DNA of 44,883 nt, from contig CAAGLF010000062.1 of NCBI GenBank assembly GCA_900770705.1, positions 1-44,883 on the forward strand, read 5' to 3'. The translations under genes and the position numbers were made by a program. The DNA comes from Bacteroidaceae bacterium. Lineage in GTDB: Bacteria; Bacteroidota; Bacteroidia; Bacteroidales; Bacteroidaceae. The notes beneath the pieces were generated by a model. It worked only from the letters and a program-made list of their open reading frames with translations, had not been told where the DNA came from and ran no database searches. Positions 1-9,810 of the stretch are shown piece after piece; positions within the stretch are counted from its first letter, which is position 1; each line of letters starts with the position of its first letter.

Positions 1-32
1 GACTGGAGTTCAGACGTGTGCTCTTCCGATCT
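1..32. other. Illumina TruSeq adapter remnant, not genomic
   Basis: The first 32 bases match, from memory, the Illumina TruSeq read-2 adapter (it begins GACTGGAGTTCAG and ends GCTCTTCCGATCT). They are an untrimmed library artefact at the contig end. The adapter happens to be open in the reading frame of the helicase gene that follows, so it would add about ten false residues (ending in the adapter-derived ELQ) if not removed. Confidence 0.95.
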
Positions 33-3000
33 TCCATCGGCATCGCGTACCAGGATAGAACATTCGTTATAGGGCTTGGCGTCGGCTGCAAACCAGCTGC
101 GCACACGCGGGTGGTCGAGCCGCTTGTCGAGCAGGCTCCTGATTTGGGCGGCCTCCTTTTCCGAAGAGAGTATGCCCTCGCCAAGATAGCGCCGGAGCAC
201 TGCCGGAATGTCGGCTGCGGTTCGGATTTCGGAGAGTATGCGGTGGAAGAGCACGCCCTGGCTGATGTAGGTGTCCCTCTGGCGTTCCTCGGCTGATTCT
301 TCGGCGTCGACGAAGTCGGCCGCGCCGCCAGACTGGATGAAGTGGATGGGAGAGTCGAATGTCTCGAGGCATACTTCTGCCGTGCGAGGGCAGATTTCCA
401 GTCGGTTGGCGCTCTCGGAAGGGGAGCTACACCGGTCGGGTTCCGTATCTCGGAGAAAGTTATTTTTTCGGGCCTTGAAATTTTTTTTTCGGGCCTCGAA
501 ATTTTTCGTATCTCCGAGGTTCTTTCGCCCTTCTTCGGAAGCGGCAGTTGAGGCGGCTTCGCACGCGCCGCTCCGGGGAACGTAGGGGGGTCTCGGGGCG
601 GGATATTCGCGCACAATGCGCCCTGCCGTCCGCTCGGGGGGCTGCTCGTCGATGGAGTGGAGGATGACGTCGCCAATGGTGGGGCAGGAGGGCGTCCGCT
701 CACTGACGGAGGTCCATATATACAGGCTGTGCTTCGCCCTTGTGAAGGCTACGTAGAGCAGGTTGAGGTTCTCGATTCGCTGTTGCAGGTGCTCCTCGGC
801 ATAGTCGGCGGCAAAGATGGAATTTTCGGCTTTCTGCGAGGGCGTGACGGGCAGGAGGGACAATCCGCGGAAGTCCTGCTCTTTCGGTTCGCACCAAAGG
901 ATGTCCGTACGTTTGTCCTCTTCGGTCTTCCAGGTGCAGAAGGGCAGAAAGACGTGGTCGTAGGCCAGTCCTTTGGAGGCGTGGATAGTCGCGAGAACAA
1001 TGCCGTCGACCGTACCTGAGGAGATGGACTTGCTTTGCAGCTGTTCGTCCCAGAATGTAAGGAAGTCGGGGATGTCGGAAGCGTTGTCCTCGAGCCAGGC
1101 AAGCACTTGGTCGTAGAAACCGTAGAGGTAAGGGGCCGAGCCGTCCACCTCCTCGAGCCGGAAGAGGCGGGCGAGCCGTCGGAGGAGTTCGTAGAGCGGC
1201 AGACGGGCCAGTTCGGCGCGCTTGTCGCGGAATCCGGCCGGCAGCAGGGCCTCCGGATTTTCCAGCAGGCTGTTCCAGGAGGGCGTGGCGGCGTCGGCCA
1301 TAGAAGCAAGCTGGCGTACGATGTAAGCGCGGGCCACTACGTCGGAAGCATCGTGCAGATAGCGCAACGCGGCTATGAGCAGCTGGATTTCGGGTGAGGC
1401 GGAAAAACGGAATGCCTCGTCGGAAACGAGCGGAATGTCGGGATAATGCTTGGTGAAATGGTCGATAATGTCGGCTCCCTCGCGCTTGAAGCGCAACAGG
1501 ATGGCCATCCGGTTCCACGGAGTGCCCTCGTCGTGCAGCCGGCAGACCTCGGAGGCCAGCTCGTGGAGGGGATAGCTGTCCGTATCGCCTGCAGCGTCAT
1601 CCCCGGTGGTGCTACCGGATGGGGTAGAAGCGCGAATGTCGATCGAGACACGAACGAAACCCGGCTCCCGGCGGCTGCACTTCTGTACGACGCCCTCGTA
1701 GATTTTCGTGAGGGTGTCCTCCGTTCGCCGGGCGTCGAGAAAGGCGGCCGCACGTGGGAAGAAGGCGTTGTTGAAGCCGACAATCGCCTGTGTGGAGCGG
1801 AAGTTCATGTCCAGATCGGGTAGGGCGATTTCCTGATGTGGGAATTCCTGGCGTATACCGGCCATCATCCGCCAGTTTCCGCCGCGGAAGCGATAAATAC
1901 TCTGCTTGATGTCGCCCACAAGCAGGCAAGTCCCCGTCGAAGCGAGCTGCTCGACAAGCAGGTGTCGGAAGTTGGACCACTGGAGCGCCGAGGTATCCTG
2001 AAATTCATCAATCATAATATGGCGGAACTGCAAGCCCGCTTTTTCAAAGACGAAGCCGGCATCGCTTTCTCCGACCATCTCGTGGAACAACTGCGGCGTC
2101 TTGGCCAACATCAGCCGGCCTGTCTCGTCGTTGATGGTCTGGATTTCGTGCGAAATCTCCCCGAGGAGGCAGAGCGGGTTCATATTTTTCAACGCCAGGT
2201 CCACACTGTTGGTCACATAGGCGGCCTCGCGACGCGAATCTTCGAGTTGCTGCAGCTTCTCACGGCAGGCGTCGGCCCTGGCAAGCAGTTCGGCATTCTG
2301 CTGGTCCCCCTTGCGCAACCACTTGGCGCTGTCGGTGAAAAAAGTGCCGAGAGCCGCGGACGGTTCGGTGCCGCGCGGGTCGCGCTCGATGATTTTCCGC
2401 AGATAAGTGGCCACGGAGCGACCATTACCGCTGATCCAGGCGTATCCGTCGGCACCTCCGGCAATAAAGGCTTCGACGCTCCGGGCCGTATCGCCAAGTA
2501 AGGGGAGCAAACGGGCTTTCAGCGCCTGCAGGCGGCCCTTGTAGTCTTTCATTGCCTGCGGGTCGGAGAGCTTGTCGAGGAGCTGCGTTTCGTGAAGCAG
2601 GAATTTCTCCTTGAAAAGCTGGCGGGAAAGTTCCTTTATTTCGCGGTCGATTTTCCAGGAACTGTCATCGTTGATTTTTTCGTCGATATAGTCGATAATC
2701 CAGCGCCATAGGTTGGAACTGCTGTGCAGATGGCCCAACATTCTGTCGACAGCCGCTTCCGTGACCTGCTTGTCGTCGAGATCAACCTTGTAGTTTGCCG
2801 TCTGGCCAAGCTCGTGAGCAAGATTTCCGAGTAGGGTCTGAAAAAAACTGTCGATGGTGACAACGTAGAAGTGGTCGTAGTCGTGTATGATGGTATGCAA
2901 CGCCCTTCGGGCACGGCTGCACAATTCCTTCCGGCCGCAGCCAGCGGTTCTTTCGAGGATTGCCTCGAGAAAATCTGCGTCGCACGTCTCTGTGGCTAAG

Positions 3001-3203
3001 GCATACAGCTTCTGGAGAATGCGTTCCTTCATCTCAGCGGTGGCCTTGTTGGTGAAAGTGACGGCCAAAATACGGGAAGGAGTGCAGTCGGATGAAGAGA
3101 GTAGGGTGGCAATATATTCTGCCGTCAGGGTAAAAGTCTTCCCGGAGCCGGCCGAGGCACGATATACCTTGAAACGTTGTCGGGAAGCGCTGGAACTTGA
3201 CAT
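33..3203 (-). CDS. UvrD/Rep-family helicase, AddA/RecB-like, 3' end missing
   Basis: ATP-dependent superfamily 1 DNA helicase, probably the AddA/RecB-like subunit of a double-strand-break end-processing complex. About 1057 codons are present and the frame is open throughout; the gene runs off the contig, so the C-terminus (where a nuclease domain would lie) is cut. Start ATG at 3203 gives MSSSSASRQRF, followed by Walker A ASAGSGKT at residues 16-23. IDEFQDTSAL (about 390) and GDIKQSIYRFRGG (about 434) are motifs II and III; TIHASKGLAYDHVF (about 740) and LLYVAFTRAKHSLYI (about 817) are motifs V and VI. Residues about 895-919 are low-complexity, with a seven-residue period (KNFEARK, KNFKARK), and are encoded by a copy of the 21-bp-phased repeat at 448-519. 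The partner AddB-like nuclease would be expected beyond the contig end. AddA versus another UvrD paralogue cannot be settled without the C-terminus. Confidence 0.9.
448..519. repeat. 21-bp-phased four-box repeat, copy A (inside helicase gene)
   Basis: Boxes start at 448 (TCTCGGAGA), 469 (CGGGCCTTG), 490 (CGGGCCTCG) and 511 (TCTCCGAGG), exactly 21 bp apart, with T-rich spacers. The outer boxes are near-complementary. It lies within the coding frame of the UvrD-like helicase and is translated without a stop. Confidence 0.8.
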
Positions 3204-3233
3204 TGTGGGGACAATCAAAGAGAGATAAGAAGA

Positions 3234-3286
3234 GATAAAAAATCGGGAACAGCCACTACGGAAATACTCCTGGGCCATTCCCGATT
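3234..3286 (-). terminator. Intrinsic terminator after GH84 gene
   Basis: On the minus strand the arms AATCGGGAA (3286-3278) and TTCCCGATT (3249-3241) enclose a loop of 28 bases and are followed by a run of T (TTTTTATC). It lies just after the GH84 stop and before the helicase start, so it would end the GH84 transcript. Confidence 0.7.
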
Positions 3287-3320
3287 CTTTAGGTGTGTAT
3301 CTGTGAAGGGTGGCAGCTTG

Positions 3321-6300
3321 TTACTTCAACCAAACCTTGTAACTCGCCACCGAACCGTTCTGCATACGGGCGCGTACGATGGCCGTACTGCCGGCTACCG
3401 TACCCACAGGTACGCTGACAGACTTGGCTCCGCCGGCTTGCTGCGCATAAACCAGGCGTCCGTCTGCCGTAAACATCTCTACCTGCGAGATGGCCAGCTC
3501 TCCTGCGAGGCAAAGCGTCCCTTCGGCTGTCAGCGAAAGACGGGTGCCGGACACAGACTCGACGGTCTCGATTCCGGAAATGACTACCTGCTTGCTTTCG
3601 TCGGCATTCTCCACAATCTGGTAGACTTGCGGGGCGGTGGTGCTCCATTGCAGGCGGATGGCCATTGCTTCGGGGTAGGCCGACAAATCGAAGGACTGCA
3701 CAGCTTCCGTGAGTTTGCCCAGGGAAGTCCAGTTTTCGCCGTCTTCGGTGACAGAAACTTCGGCAGCGTTGTCCGCGGTAACACCGGAAGCGTCCTGATA
3801 GACCACTACGTTGTTCAAAATGGCTATCTGCTGGAAATTATAGACGAGGCTCGAGCCCTCGGGGCTGGCAGAGGTAAACGGCTTGGCGTCGGTGACTTCT
3901 GCCAGGGCGTTGCCGGAGCCATCGACACAGACAGGCGCGAATTTGGCAAGGTAACTCTGCTGATTGACAAGGATGTCGTAAAGTCTGAGCCACTTGGAAG
4001 TGTTTGCGGAGCTGACATAGAGGCGGACATATTTGGCAGTCTCACCCGTACCCTGCATATCAATGTAGGATACTTCGTCGGAATACTTCACTACTTTGGG
4101 ATGAGACATCGTTATCGTGGAGACGGAAGTTCCTTTGATGGTCAGATCCTTCCAGTTCGTGCCGTCTGAGGAAATTTGCAGTTTACCCTGATTCATATAG
4201 TCGCCGTTGACGGTACCTATCGCCACGCGGACATCCTCAATGGGCATTTCTGTGGCAAGGGTGAGCGTATAAGTGTCTCCTGTCTGCTGGTTAGACTGCA
4301 CGGCGTAGTAAGTAGTGAAGTCTCCGTCGTAGATATTGCTCACGGGGTAGTTGTTGTAGGAACTTCCGCGCGTAGGAACTGCAACGGAGGACACACTCGT
4401 GGGAGCGGGCAGCGTGAAGGAGAAAATCGCCTTGACGAGCTTCAGCGACTTGGGAGCCTCGCTCTCGTTCAGGACGACGACATATTTTGCATAGTGGGCG
4501 CAAAGGTCTTCTGCAGTGGTGTACTTTGTCCAGCTCTTGCCGTTCTCGGAGTACAGCACACTATAGTTGGCAACGAGTGTGTCGGCCACAGTCGCATCAG
4601 TCAGCTTGGTAGGCTGTGCGAACGCAATGCCTACGTATTCTCCCTTGGCAAGCGTGACGGCGTTGGCCGCAGAAATCGTGAGAAAGACCAGATTGTTGGT
4701 AGTGGAGATGGTGCCTTTCACGCCTTCGTGGTTGGAAATTCGTGTGGCCTTGGTAGCTGCGGAAGCGGGGAACAGCCCTTTCACAGCGTTCTCCTTCATC
4801 CAGTTTACAAAAGGATTGAGATAAGTGTTGGAAGCTTCGGCAGGGCGCACACTTACGCTGATGGAGGAACCCATACCTTCGAGTGCGTATGCTTTGTATT
4901 GCTCCTCGGTGGCAAAACCATTGATATGGCCTACCTCAGGAATGTACTTCTCCCACTTTCCGGCTTCATCGTTGGACATTTCGGCAGCTTTCATCAGATT
5001 GATAGAGGAGGAGAGCATCTGACGAACCTTGTTCAGCCACGGACGAATGTCCTGATAGAGCAAACGAAGGCTCTCGTTTTCCGAGGTTTCGAAAGAAGCC
5101 ACCGTGTTGCAGGCTTCCAGTAAGTTTGTCAGCTCTGTCTGTAATTGCTCCGGCGCGGGATTGCCGCTCGTAAGTGAGTTCTTGTAATTTGTGATGAGGA
5201 GGTTAAGGGCGGCCGGGTCGGAGATACGCAGATATTTTGCGACGGTCTGATAGGCTTCGGCGTACTCTTCTCCCACTACTGCCTTGAAACTTGCCTCCCA
5301 GCTGGTGAGATTATTAAATGCTGCGTTGTTCCATGCATAATCTGCGACAGAAAAGAGCGCGGTCTTCGACACTTCTCCCTGTTGCATAGGGTTGGCAACA
5401 ATGCCAAGTCCGTTCTCCAGGGCACTGGGGAGCGTGGCATTTCCATCTACGGCGGGCATATCCTTGAAATTTGTGTAGGTATCCATCGGGTAGAGGTATG
5501 CATCGGCGTTGTCGTTGCAGGGATAGTTCCACCACCAGGCTACGTCGCGTCCGAGGTCTTGCTTGATCACGAGCAGGTCTCTGCTGTTGGGAACGCTCCA
5601 TACGCCCCATCCCGTTGTATAGATTACTATGTTGGAAGGTGTAGATGCGAGTGCCTGGAAATACCGCTGGCGGTCTTCGGTCCCGGCAAAGCCTGCTGCG
5701 TAGACGTGAGGCACGAAGTGGATGGGTTTAACGGTGTCGGCCGGCGTCGTGTATGTCGTATTGTATTTGCTTTCGAGTGCTTGCTGGATTTCTGTCAGGC
5801 GTGTTGCGTTTGTGTTGATGAACTCATCGGAGGTGTCGAAGTATACGTCATCGACAAATACACCGAACTGTCGTACGCCGAGTTGGTACATCAGGTCAAA
5901 CTTCTTCATCATATCGTCGATGACTGTGCTCGAATAGATGAAGTTGGTGCCCGGATGGATGGCCCAGATGAAGTTTACTTTTGTCTGGTGGGATACATCG
6001 GTAATTTCCTTGACCATATCCTGCGTCAGCCAGCCGTTGTTTTCCTGCTCGGCAGTGATGGAGGTGGGATAAGGGTCGCCCCACTTTTCCGAGTGATAGG
6101 GATCGGATTTTGCGCCGTACATATAGGTGTTCATCTTGTAGCGCATCATAAAGCGCATCAAGTCTTTTTTTACGCTTACCTTATACGGGTATCCGTAGTA
6201 ACCCTCGACCAAGCCGCGGCTATGTTGGTCGGCGTAGTCGTTGATGGTCACGAGCGGCATTGCGGACACGTCCGTTTCGAGCATTTGCTCCAGGGAGGCA

Positions 6301-6749
6301 AGGCCGTAGAAGGTGGCATCGGTGTTTTCTCCCAGGATAAGCACTTGTGCCACGCCATCCTCGGCGGTGAGACTGACTATGTGGCGGTCGAACTTGCCGG
6401 TTTTCGTCAGCACGGAGCGGTCGAGCTGGAGTGTGTTGGCTTGATTGTCGGCAATGCCTGCCGAGCCAGCTACGCCCAGGAGTACATTTGTCTTTCCGGA
6501 AACGGCAGTTTCGCCGAATGTGACGGTGAAACCGTGTTCCGTGAGTACATCTTGTGCCCGATTCCGTGTGGCCTGATCGATGGCGGGCTCGGCTACGATG
6601 TTCACTTCTGCAGAAAAGGCTGCAGTGCCGCTACCTGCTATTTGCTCTTGCGGGATGGGGTAAATCGTATATACATTGTCGGCATTCAGGGGAGCTGTCC
6701 CACTGAGAACGGACAAGGCGATACAACTCCAAAGCAGTTTCTTTTTCAT
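3321..6749 (-). CDS. Secreted GH84 beta-N-acetylglucosaminidase with discoidin domain
   Basis: Glycoside hydrolase family 84 enzyme, 1142 aa, expected to remove beta-linked N-acetylglucosamine from glycoproteins such as mucin or host O-GlcNAc proteins. Signal peptide at residues 1-23 (hydrophobic WSCIALSVLSG, cleavage near LNA-DN). Residues 24-170 fit the N-terminal alpha/beta domain common to GH20/GH84 proteins. The catalytic barrel starts at RGLVEGYYGYPY (178-190), with YGAKSDPYH (211-219) and FGVFVDDVYFD around the adjacent catalytic aspartates 300-301. A discoidin (F5/8, CBM32-like) fold is likely around residues 785-930 (SNIYDGDFTTYY, SSDGTNWKDL). The last 80 residues (ISQVEMFTADGRLVY to KVWLK) resemble a type IX secretion or sorting tail. 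The gene is followed by a clear terminator and appears monocistronic. GH84 is secure; the substrate is inferred. Confidence 0.9.
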   Translation of the reverse strand: MKKKLLWSCIALSVLSGTAPLNADNVYTIYPIPQEQIAGSGTAAFSAEVNIVAEPAIDQATRNRAQDVLTEHGFTVTFGETAVSGKTNVLLGVAGSAGIADNQANTLQLDRSVLTKTGKFDRHIVSLTAEDGVAQVLILGENTDATFYGLASLEQMLETDVSAMPLVTINDYADQHSRGLVEGYYGYPYKVSVKKDLMRFMMRYKMNTYMYGAKSDPYHSEKWGDPYPTSITAEQENNGWLTQDMVKEITDVSHQTKVNFIWAIHPGTNFIYSSTVIDDMMKKFDLMYQLGVRQFGVFVDDVYFDTSDEFINTNATRLTEIQQALESKYNTTYTTPADTVKPIHFVPHVYAAGFAGTEDRQRYFQALASTPSNIVIYTTGWGVWSVPNSRDLLVIKQDLGRDVAWWWNYPCNDNADAYLYPMDTYTNFKDMPAVDGNATLPSALENGLGIVANPMQQGEVSKTALFSVADYAWNNAAFNNLTSWEASFKAVVGEEYAEAYQTVAKYLRISDPAALNLLITNYKNSLTSGNPAPEQLQTELTNLLEACNTVASFETSENESLRLLYQDIRPWLNKVRQMLSSSINLMKAAEMSNDEAGKWEKYIPEVGHINGFATEEQYKAYALEGMGSSISVSVRPAEASNTYLNPFVNWMKENAVKGLFPASAATKATRISNHEGVKGTISTTNNLVFLTISAANAVTLAKGEYVGIAFAQPTKLTDATVADTLVANYSVLYSENGKSWTKYTTAEDLCAHYAKYVVVLNESEAPKSLKLVKAIFSFTLPAPTSVSSVAVPTRGSSYNNYPVSNIYDGDFTTYYAVQSNQQTGDTYTLTLATEMPIEDVRVAIGTVNGDYMNQGKLQISSDGTNWKDLTIKGTSVSTITMSHPKVVKYSDEVSYIDMQGTGETAKYVRLYVSSANTSKWLRLYDILVNQQSYLAKFAPVCVDGSGNALAEVTDAKPFTSASPEGSSLVYNFQQIAILNNVVVYQDASGVTADNAAEVSVTEDGENWTSLGKLTEAVQSFDLSAYPEAMAIRLQWSTTAPQVYQIVENADESKQVVISGIETVESVSGTRLSLTAEGTLCLAGELAISQVEMFTADGRLVYAQQAGGAKSVSVPVGTVAGSTAIVRARMQNGSVASYKVWLK

Positions 6750-6839
6750 AATGATATTAGGTTAAAGTTGTAATTTCCAGTAAGAAATAATGGCGGAAGG
6801 TGCTACCCGAACTTTTTGTCTCGGACGGGGCTTTCACTT

Positions 6840-6902
6840 CCGCCTTTGTAGTTGAAATTACAAGGCCTGTAATTTTAATTTCGGGCCTTGTAATTTTAAT
6901 TT
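6840..6902. repeat. 21-bp-phased repeat, copy B
   Basis: Boxes start near 6840 (CGCCTTTGT), 6861 (CAAGGCCTG) and 6882 (CGGGCCTTG), with TAATTTTAATT-type spacers; a fourth position falls at 6903 in the end of valS. AATTACAAGGCC and GGCCTTGTAATT form an inverted repeat. It abuts the valS stop codon and separates valS from the GH84 gene upstream region. Confidence 0.75.
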
Positions 6903-9528
6903 ATAGCGCAGAAATTATCTGCTTCAATGTGGCAATCTTCGTTTCGGCGTCGGCTTTCTTTTTTCTTTCCATTGCCACCACGGCTTCCGGCGCGTTCTGC
7001 ACGAAGCGCTCGTTGGAAAGTTTCTTTTTTATGCCGGCCAGGAATCCCTCGAGGCGGGTGATTTCTGCCAGTGCCTTCTCTTTTTCGGCCTCGACATCAA
7101 TCAGGTTGCCCAGAGGCACGGCATACTCTTCCGTACCTACCATAAAGACGGAAGCACCGGCGCTCTTGGTTTCCACGGGACATACCTCTTTCACGCCTGC
7201 CATCTTACATATAAGGCAGTTGTAGGCCTCAAAGGGATGGTTTGTGCCGGTTTCGAGGCGGAGTTGCTCCTTGTTGGGGATGTTCTTGGCGTTGCGGATG
7301 GAGCGGACACCGGCCACAATGCTCTTGACGGCCTCGATACGTGCGATAAGCTCGGCGTCGGAGGCGTGTACTTCCTCGATGGTCTGGGGAGATGTCATCA
7401 GACTTTCGCCGGCTGCGCGTGTGGCGAGGTGCTGCCACAACTCCTCGGTGATGAACGGCATAAAGGGGTGCAGCAGGTGCAGCAGGTCGTTGAAGAAACC
7501 GAGGGTGGCATCGAAAGTGGCGCGGTCGATAGGTTGTCCGTAGGCAGGCTTTACCATTTCGAGATACCATCCTGAGAATTCGTCCCAGAACAGGCGGTAG
7601 ATTTCCATCAGTGCCTCGCTCAGGCGGTACTTGGCGAAAAGATCCTTTACCTCGGCGGCAGACTGGCGGAGCTTGGCACTGAACCATTCTGTGGCGAGGC
7701 GTGCGGTTTCGGGCTGTACTGCTTCGGCTGTCTCCCAGCCCTGTACGAGGCGGAAGGCATTCCATATCTTGTTGCAGAAGTTGCGGCCCTGCTCGCAGAG
7801 GGCTTCGTCGAAAAGAATATCATTGCCGGCAGGCGCCGAAAGCATCATTCCCATTCTGACTCCGTCGGCGCCGAATTTTCTGATCAGCTCCAGCGGGTCG
7901 GGCGAGTTGCCTAGCTGTTTCGACATTTTCCGTCCCAGTTTGTCGCGGACGATACCTGTGAAATACACATTGCGGAAGGGCATTTTCCCGGTGTACTCAT
8001 AGCCGGCCATAATCATACGGGCAACCCAAAAGAAGATGATGTCCGGTGCCGTCACGAGGTCGGCGGTGGGATAATAGTAGTTGAATTCTTCGTTGTCTGG
8101 GCTCTCGATTCCGTCGAAGAGGGAAATGGGCCACAGCCAGGAGCTGAACCACGTGTCCAGAGCGTCTTCATCCTGGCGCAGGTCGGAGAGCTGTAGGCTG
8201 GAGTCGCCGGTTTTCTCGCGGGCCTGCTGCAGTGCTTCCTCGGCTGTCTCTGCTACGACAAAGCCTCCCTGCGGAAGGTAGTATGCTGGTATGCGGTGGC
8301 CCCACCAGAGCTGGCGGGAGATACACCAGTCCTTGATGTTTTCCAGCCAGTGACGGTAGATATTCTTGTATTTGGTGGGATAAAACTTGATTTCATCGTT
8401 CATCACGGGCGCTAAGGCCAGGTCTGCGAAATGCTGCATACGCACGAACCATTGCATAGAGAGCTTCGGCTCGATGGGGACGCCCGTTCTCTCGGAGCAA
8501 CCTACCTTGTTCGTATAGGCTTCTACCTTTTCCATCAGTCCGGCAGCCTGCAAATCCGTCTCTATCTGTCGGCGCACGTCGAACCGGTCCATACCGATGT
8601 AGAGGCCGGCGGCTTCGGAGAGTGTACCATCGTCGTTGAAGATGTCGATACTCTGGAGATTGTGCTTTTCGCCGAGCATATAGTCGTTCACGTCGTGGGC
8701 TGGAGTGACTTTCAGACAGCCAGTTCCGAATTCTATGTCTACGTAATCGTCTTCTATCACGGGGATGACGCGCCCGACGAGGGGCACAATCACTTTCTTT
8801 CCCTTAAGCCACTGGTTTTTCGGGTCGTTGGGGTTGATACACATCGCTGTATCTCCCATAATTGTCTCGGGGCGAGTTGTTGCTACAATGGCATATCGTC
8901 CTTCGGGATCGCCCTCGACCTTGTAGCGGAGATAGTAGAGCTTGGAGTTTTCCTCCTTGTAAACCACTTCTTCGTCCGAGAGCGCCGTCTGCGCCTTGGG
9001 GTCCCAGTTGACCATACGTACTCCGCGGTAGATGAGTCCCTTATTGTACAAATCCACAAATACCTTGATGACGCTGCGGGAACGTTCTTCGTCCATCGTA
9101 AAGGCGGTTCTGTCCCAATCGCACGAGGCGCCCAGATGGCGCAGCTGCTTCAGAATGATGCCGCCGTGCTCGTGCGTCCAGTCCCAGGCGTGCTTCAGGA
9201 ACTCCTCGCGGGTGAGGTCGGCCTTCCTGATGCCGCGCTCGGCCAGACGATTGACCACCTTGGCTTCCGTTGCTATGGAAGCGTGGTCGGTGCCGGGTAC
9301 CCAACATGCGTTTTTGCCCTCCATACGGGCGCGACGTACCAGGATATCCTGGATTGTCTCGTTGAGCATATGTCCCATATGCAATATGCCGGTGACGTTG
9401 GGGGGCGGAATGACCACGGTGTATGGCTGCCGGCCGTCCGGCTTCGAAGAAAAAAGATTGTTGTCCAGCCAATACTGATACCATTTGCCCTCGGTCTCTT
9501 CCGGGTTGTACTTTGCTTGTAGTTCCAT
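6901..9528 (-). CDS. valS: Valine-tRNA ligase
   Basis: Class I aminoacyl-tRNA synthetase charging tRNA-Val in the cytoplasm, 875 aa, normal bacterial length. The ATP-binding HIGH signature appears as PNVTGILHMGH at residues 43-53 and the KMSKS-type loop as GRKMSKQLGNSPDP near 534. The CP1 editing domain (TTRPETIMGDTAM) and an anticodon-binding domain lie between and after these, and the last 60 or so residues form the ValRS coiled-coil arm (EKEKALAEITRLEGFLAG). Start MELQAKYNPEETEGKWYQYW fits family alignments. A consensus promoter lies at 9726-9757, so the transcript has a leader near 190 bases that contains repeat copy C. It is transcribed divergently from aspS. Confidence 0.97.
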   Translation of the reverse strand: MELQAKYNPEETEGKWYQYWLDNNLFSSKPDGRQPYTVVIPPPNVTGILHMGHMLNETIQDILVRRARMEGKNACWVPGTDHASIATEAKVVNRLAERGIRKADLTREEFLKHAWDWTHEHGGIILKQLRHLGASCDWDRTAFTMDEERSRSVIKVFVDLYNKGLIYRGVRMVNWDPKAQTALSDEEVVYKEENSKLYYLRYKVEGDPEGRYAIVATTRPETIMGDTAMCINPNDPKNQWLKGKKVIVPLVGRVIPVIEDDYVDIEFGTGCLKVTPAHDVNDYMLGEKHNLQSIDIFNDDGTLSEAAGLYIGMDRFDVRRQIETDLQAAGLMEKVEAYTNKVGCSERTGVPIEPKLSMQWFVRMQHFADLALAPVMNDEIKFYPTKYKNIYRHWLENIKDWCISRQLWWGHRIPAYYLPQGGFVVAETAEEALQQAREKTGDSSLQLSDLRQDEDALDTWFSSWLWPISLFDGIESPDNEEFNYYYPTADLVTAPDIIFFWVARMIMAGYEYTGKMPFRNVYFTGIVRDKLGRKMSKQLGNSPDPLELIRKFGADGVRMGMMLSAPAGNDILFDEALCEQGRNFCNKIWNAFRLVQGWETAEAVQPETARLATEWFSAKLRQSAAEVKDLFAKYRLSEALMEIYRLFWDEFSGWYLEMVKPAYGQPIDRATFDATLGFFNDLLHLLHPFMPFITEELWQHLATRAAGESLMTSPQTIEEVHASDAELIARIEAVKSIVAGVRSIRNAKNIPNKEQLRLETGTNHPFEAYNCLICKMAGVKEVCPVETKSAGASVFMVGTEEYAVPLGNLIDVEAEKEKALAEITRLEGFLAGIKKKLSNERFVQNAPEAVVAMERKKKADAETKIATLKQIISAL

Positions 9529-9633
9529 ATTTGATATAGATATATTTGTATAGGCAGGTCGTAAAACCTCTGCGGCAGTCCGTTATTCATCGTTCCGTCG
9601 AAGGTTTTCCGGCCTCGTTTCTCCGTTGAAATA

Positions 9634-9705
9634 GTTGGCCCGAAAAAAAAATTTCAAGGCCCGAAAGAAAAATTTCAAGGCCTGAAAAAAACTTTTCAAG
9701 GCCTG
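9634..9705. repeat. 21-bp-phased four-box repeat, copy C
   Basis: Boxes start at 9634 (GTTGGCCCG), 9655 (CAAGGCCCG), 9676 (CAAGGCCTG) and 9697 (CAAGGCCTG), exactly 21 bp apart and all in one orientation, with A-rich spacers. It lies between the valS start codon and the valS promoter, hence within the valS leader RNA. Confidence 0.85.
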
Positions 9706-9725
9706 AAGGAATTCATAAGACGCAG

Positions 9726-9757
9726 CAAAATTAGCGTAAGGCTTGCGAAAAACAAAA
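9726..9757 (-). promoter_or_regulatory. valS promoter, Bacteroidetes sigma type
   Basis: On the minus strand TAATTTTG (9733-9726) is a -7 box, with a TTTTG (about 9757-9753) about 20 bases upstream as the -33 element. This matches the Bacteroidetes TTTG/TAnnTTTG consensus and faces valS. Confidence 0.7.
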
Positions 9758-9773
9758 TTATCTCGGCATTAAT

Positions 9774-9804
9774 TTTGTTTTCTCCCCACCATCCGCTAAT
9801 TTTG
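9774..9804 (+). promoter_or_regulatory. aspS promoter, Bacteroidetes sigma type
   Basis: TTTTG at 9774-9778 (-33) and TAATTTTG at 9797-9804 (-7) are separated by 18 bases. The inferred transcription start is near 9811, giving aspS a leader of about 170 bases. Confidence 0.75.
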
Positions 9805-9810
9805 CAGACG

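Noticed and set aside
5382..6773. 463-codon plus-strand frame opposite the GH84 gene
   Set aside because: The GH84 catalytic motif is in the minus-strand frame; no promoter or family supports the plus strand.
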